A stretch of 64,000 nt of DNA from Leisingera thetidis (GTDB lineage Bacteria > Pseudomonadota > Alphaproteobacteria > Rhodobacterales > Rhodobacteraceae). Each line of letters begins with the position of its first letter. Positions within the stretch are counted from its first letter, which is position 1. A program made the position numbers and the translations under genes. Of this stretch, positions 62,354-64,000 are shown one piece after another. Location: assembly GCF_025857195.1 (NCBI RefSeq), contig NZ_CP109787.1:1739501-1803500 (forward strand), read 5' to 3'. Below the pieces are notes generated by a model, which had not been told where the DNA came from, ran no database searches, and saw only the letters and a program-made list of their open reading frames with translations.

Positions 62354-64000
62354 TCAGTCTTCCTGGTACCACCACACGTCGGGCATGAATTCGGTCCGGT
62401 CGCCATAAAGCGGCAATGCCTGAGGGAAGCGCATTTCCTTGATATGGGCGATCCGGCCTGCGTCGAAAGTCCAGAACGGGATCACGTAACGTCCAGCCGT
62501 CAGCACCCGGTCCAGCGCCCGCACTGAAGCCGTGAACTCCTCTGTGTCGGTCGCTGTGAGCATCACAGAAATCATCGCGTCCGCCGCGGGGCTGTCCATG
62601 CCCATCAGGTTGCGGCTGCCGGGCTGGGAGACGCCCTCGCTGCCCCAATAATAACGCTGTTCGTTGCCTGGGCTCAGCGATAGCTCCAGGCGGTAGCGTG
62701 TCAGGTCAAAATCGTACGCGTTTTCCCGTTCGGCATACTGAGCGTTGTCAACGGTTTCCGCCGTCAGGGTGATGCCGAGCCTCTCCAGCGCTCGGGCATA
62801 GATTTCGGCGACGGTCTTCATCTCGCCATCGCCCTGCCGGATCAGTACATTGATGCTGAACGGCGTGCCTTGGCCGTTGCGGAGTTCGCCGTCCGTGACA
62901 GTCCAGCCCGCGTCTTCCAGCAGGTTCATTGCTTTGCGCAGGTTGCCGCGGTTGCGCTTGCTGCCATCGCTCTGAGGCAGGGTGTAGCCGTCCAGCGTGC
63001 CCGGCAGCAGCGTGTCTGCATATGGGGCCAGAAGGTCCCGGACCTTGCCTGTGGCTGCGCCCGGCTGCATCCCCAGCGCCGATCCGGAGAAGTAAGAGCT
63101 GATCCGCGGCTGTACGCCGCCGGTGACCGTTCCATTGATGTATTCGAAGTTGAAAGCCAGAATGAGCGCCTCGCGCACGCGCCAGTCATCCAGCGGCGCG
63201 CGCCGGGTGTTCATCACCAGCCCGGTCATGCCGGACGGGCGCTGATGCGGGATCTCGCTTTTGACCACATTGCCGCGGGTGACCGCCGGGAAATTATAGA
63301 CGCTGTCCCATTTGTCGGCGTTGAACTCGCGCACCGCGCTCAGCTCGCCCGCTTTGAAGGCCTCGAACAGCACCGTTCCGTCACCGAAGAAGTCGATGCG
63401 CATTTCGTCAAAGTTCTGGGTGCCGCGACGCAGCGGAAGGTCCTGGCCCCAGTAGTCGGGGTTGCGGGTCAGGGTGACGAAGCGGCCGGGTTCGAAACCG
63501 GTCACCACATAGGCGCCGGTGCCGATCGGGGCGCCTTCGACCGTATCGCTGGCGAAATCCTTGCCCTCCCATTGCGCCTTCTTGAGGATCGGGCGCATGC
63601 CGGCGATCAGCGCCAGCTCGCGGTCTTCGGTGTTGAAGGTCAGGCGCAGGCTGCGCTGTCCGGTCTGTTCAATCCGCTCCACCTTGGTCCAGAAGCCGCG
63701 GTAGCGGGGGTGGCCCTTGGTGCCGAGTGTTTCATAGGACCAGATCACATCTTCGACGGTCACCGGGCTGCCATCGGAGAATCGCGCCTCCTCCCGCAGG
63801 GTGAATTCCACCCAGGAACGGTCCTCCGGCACCTCAACCGATTCGGCCAGAAGCCCGTAAAGGGTGAAGGGCTCGTCCCAGGAACGGCCCATCAGACTCT
63901 CGTATCCCCAGAACCTCAGCTGCCACGGAGAGGTCCCCTTAAGGGTGAACGGGTTCAAAGAGTCAAAGCCGCCGGTGTTGCCGAAGACCACCTTGCCGCC
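62354..64000 (-). CDS. ABC transporter solute-binding protein family 5, partial (5' end outside window)
   Basis: The frame is open to base 64000, so the start lies outside. The 548 visible residues match the family 5 peptide/nickel/oligosaccharide binding proteins, as in YejA: FGNTGGFDSLNPF, then VEFTLREEARFSDGSPVTVEDVIWSYET, then VLRRGTQNFDEMRI-like core and WGSEGVSQPGSRNLMG. Such proteins deliver substrates to an ABC permease. The signal peptide is not visible, and no permease gene is inside the window. It is followed by 54 bp and then the ars remnant on the same strand. Confidence 0.93.
   Translation of the reverse strand, partial: GGKVVFGNTGGFDSLNPFTLKGTSPWQLRFWGYESLMGRSWDEPFTLYGLLAESVEVPEDRSWVEFTLREEARFSDGSPVTVEDVIWSYETLGTKGHPRYRGFWTKVERIEQTGQRSLRLTFNTEDRELALIAGMRPILKKAQWEGKDFASDTVEGAPIGTGAYVVTGFEPGRFVTLTRNPDYWGQDLPLRRGTQNFDEMRIDFFGDGTVLFEAFKAGELSAVREFNADKWDSVYNFPAVTRGNVVKSEIPHQRPSGMTGLVMNTRRAPLDDWRVREALILAFNFEYINGTVTGGVQPRISSYFSGSALGMQPGAATGKVRDLLAPYADTLLPGTLDGYTLPQSDGSKRNRGNLRKAMNLLEDAGWTVTDGELRNGQGTPFSINVLIRQGDGEMKTVAEIYARALERLGITLTAETVDNAQYAERENAYDFDLTRYRLELSLSPGNEQRYYWGSEGVSQPGSRNLMGMDSPAADAMISVMLTATDTEEFTASVRALDRVLTAGRYVIPFWTFDAGRIAHIKEMRFPQALPLYGDRTEFMPDVWWYQED

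Overview
The window looks like a chromosomal segment of a marine alphaproteobacterium of the Rhodobacteraceae (Roseobacter group, Leisingera/Phaeobacter/Ruegeria-like). The base composition is high in G+C. The dusB-ntrB-ntrC-ntrY-ntrX-trkA-trkH-hfq-hflX order, the DUF6456/DUF6477 pair, the fused ispDF gene, the solo non-pyrrolysine MttB-family gene and the 'component of SufBCD complex' gene next to mfd are all typical of that family. The genus is inferred from gene content, not from a database search.

Layout. 1-2.5 kb: end of a MocR-type regulator, a small lipoprotein, and the rplM-rpsI ribosomal operon. 2.9-9.4 kb: a hexapeptide acetyltransferase, a globin-adenylate cyclase pair overlapping by ATGA, a TetR-ppk2 pair, a DUF995 protein, MetA with acetyl-CoA-type residues, and a P-loop ATPase. 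9.4-16 kb: two EamA exporters flanking a FadL-type porin, a protein with two fused sulfotransferase-like domains, and guaA. 16-29.3 kb: mttB, DUF6477/DUF6456, peroxiredoxin, a lysine-rich coiled-coil protein, lipA with an M20 amidohydrolase, an RcnB-like protein, hpt, a COQ10/RatA protein, TPMT, amtB, and the ispDF-pgpA-pncC operon. 29.5-44.7 kb: the nitrogen-regulation block dusB-ntrB-ntrC-ntrY-ntrX, a convergent caspase-like/lipoprotein cluster, and trkA-trkH-hfq-hflX. 44.7-60.3 kb: penicillin-acylase-family protein, a beta-hydroxyacid dehydrogenase, a SYLF lipoprotein, hemB, mfd, a TPR protein, a Bcr/CflA-type exporter, a DsbA/FrnE-like protein, an acyl-CoA ligase and a divergent XRE-cupin regulator. 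60.3-62.3 kb: a decayed arsenic-resistance cluster. 62.35 kb to the end: an ABC peptide/oligosaccharide-binding protein that runs off the window.

Most of the window is core genome with compact operons, ATGA overlaps and strong hairpins between convergent genes. NtrBC/NtrYX with AmtB suggest nitrogen sensing and ammonium uptake, TrkAH potassium uptake, and Hfq/HflX RNA and ribosome control. NtrC and NtrX both lack the GAFTGA loop needed for sigma-54 contact.

The most unusual stretches are the globin-cyclase pair (3.7-5.1 kb), the tandem sulfotransferase-like protein (12.7-14.2 kb), the periplasmic caspase-like protein beside a lipoprotein with a Gly/Ser tail (36.8-40.0 kb), the terminator whose 3' arm is also the ribosome binding site of the next gene (55.97-56.00 kb), and the arsR/arsC/aqpS remnant, which carries independent inactivating lesions (61.0-62.3 kb).
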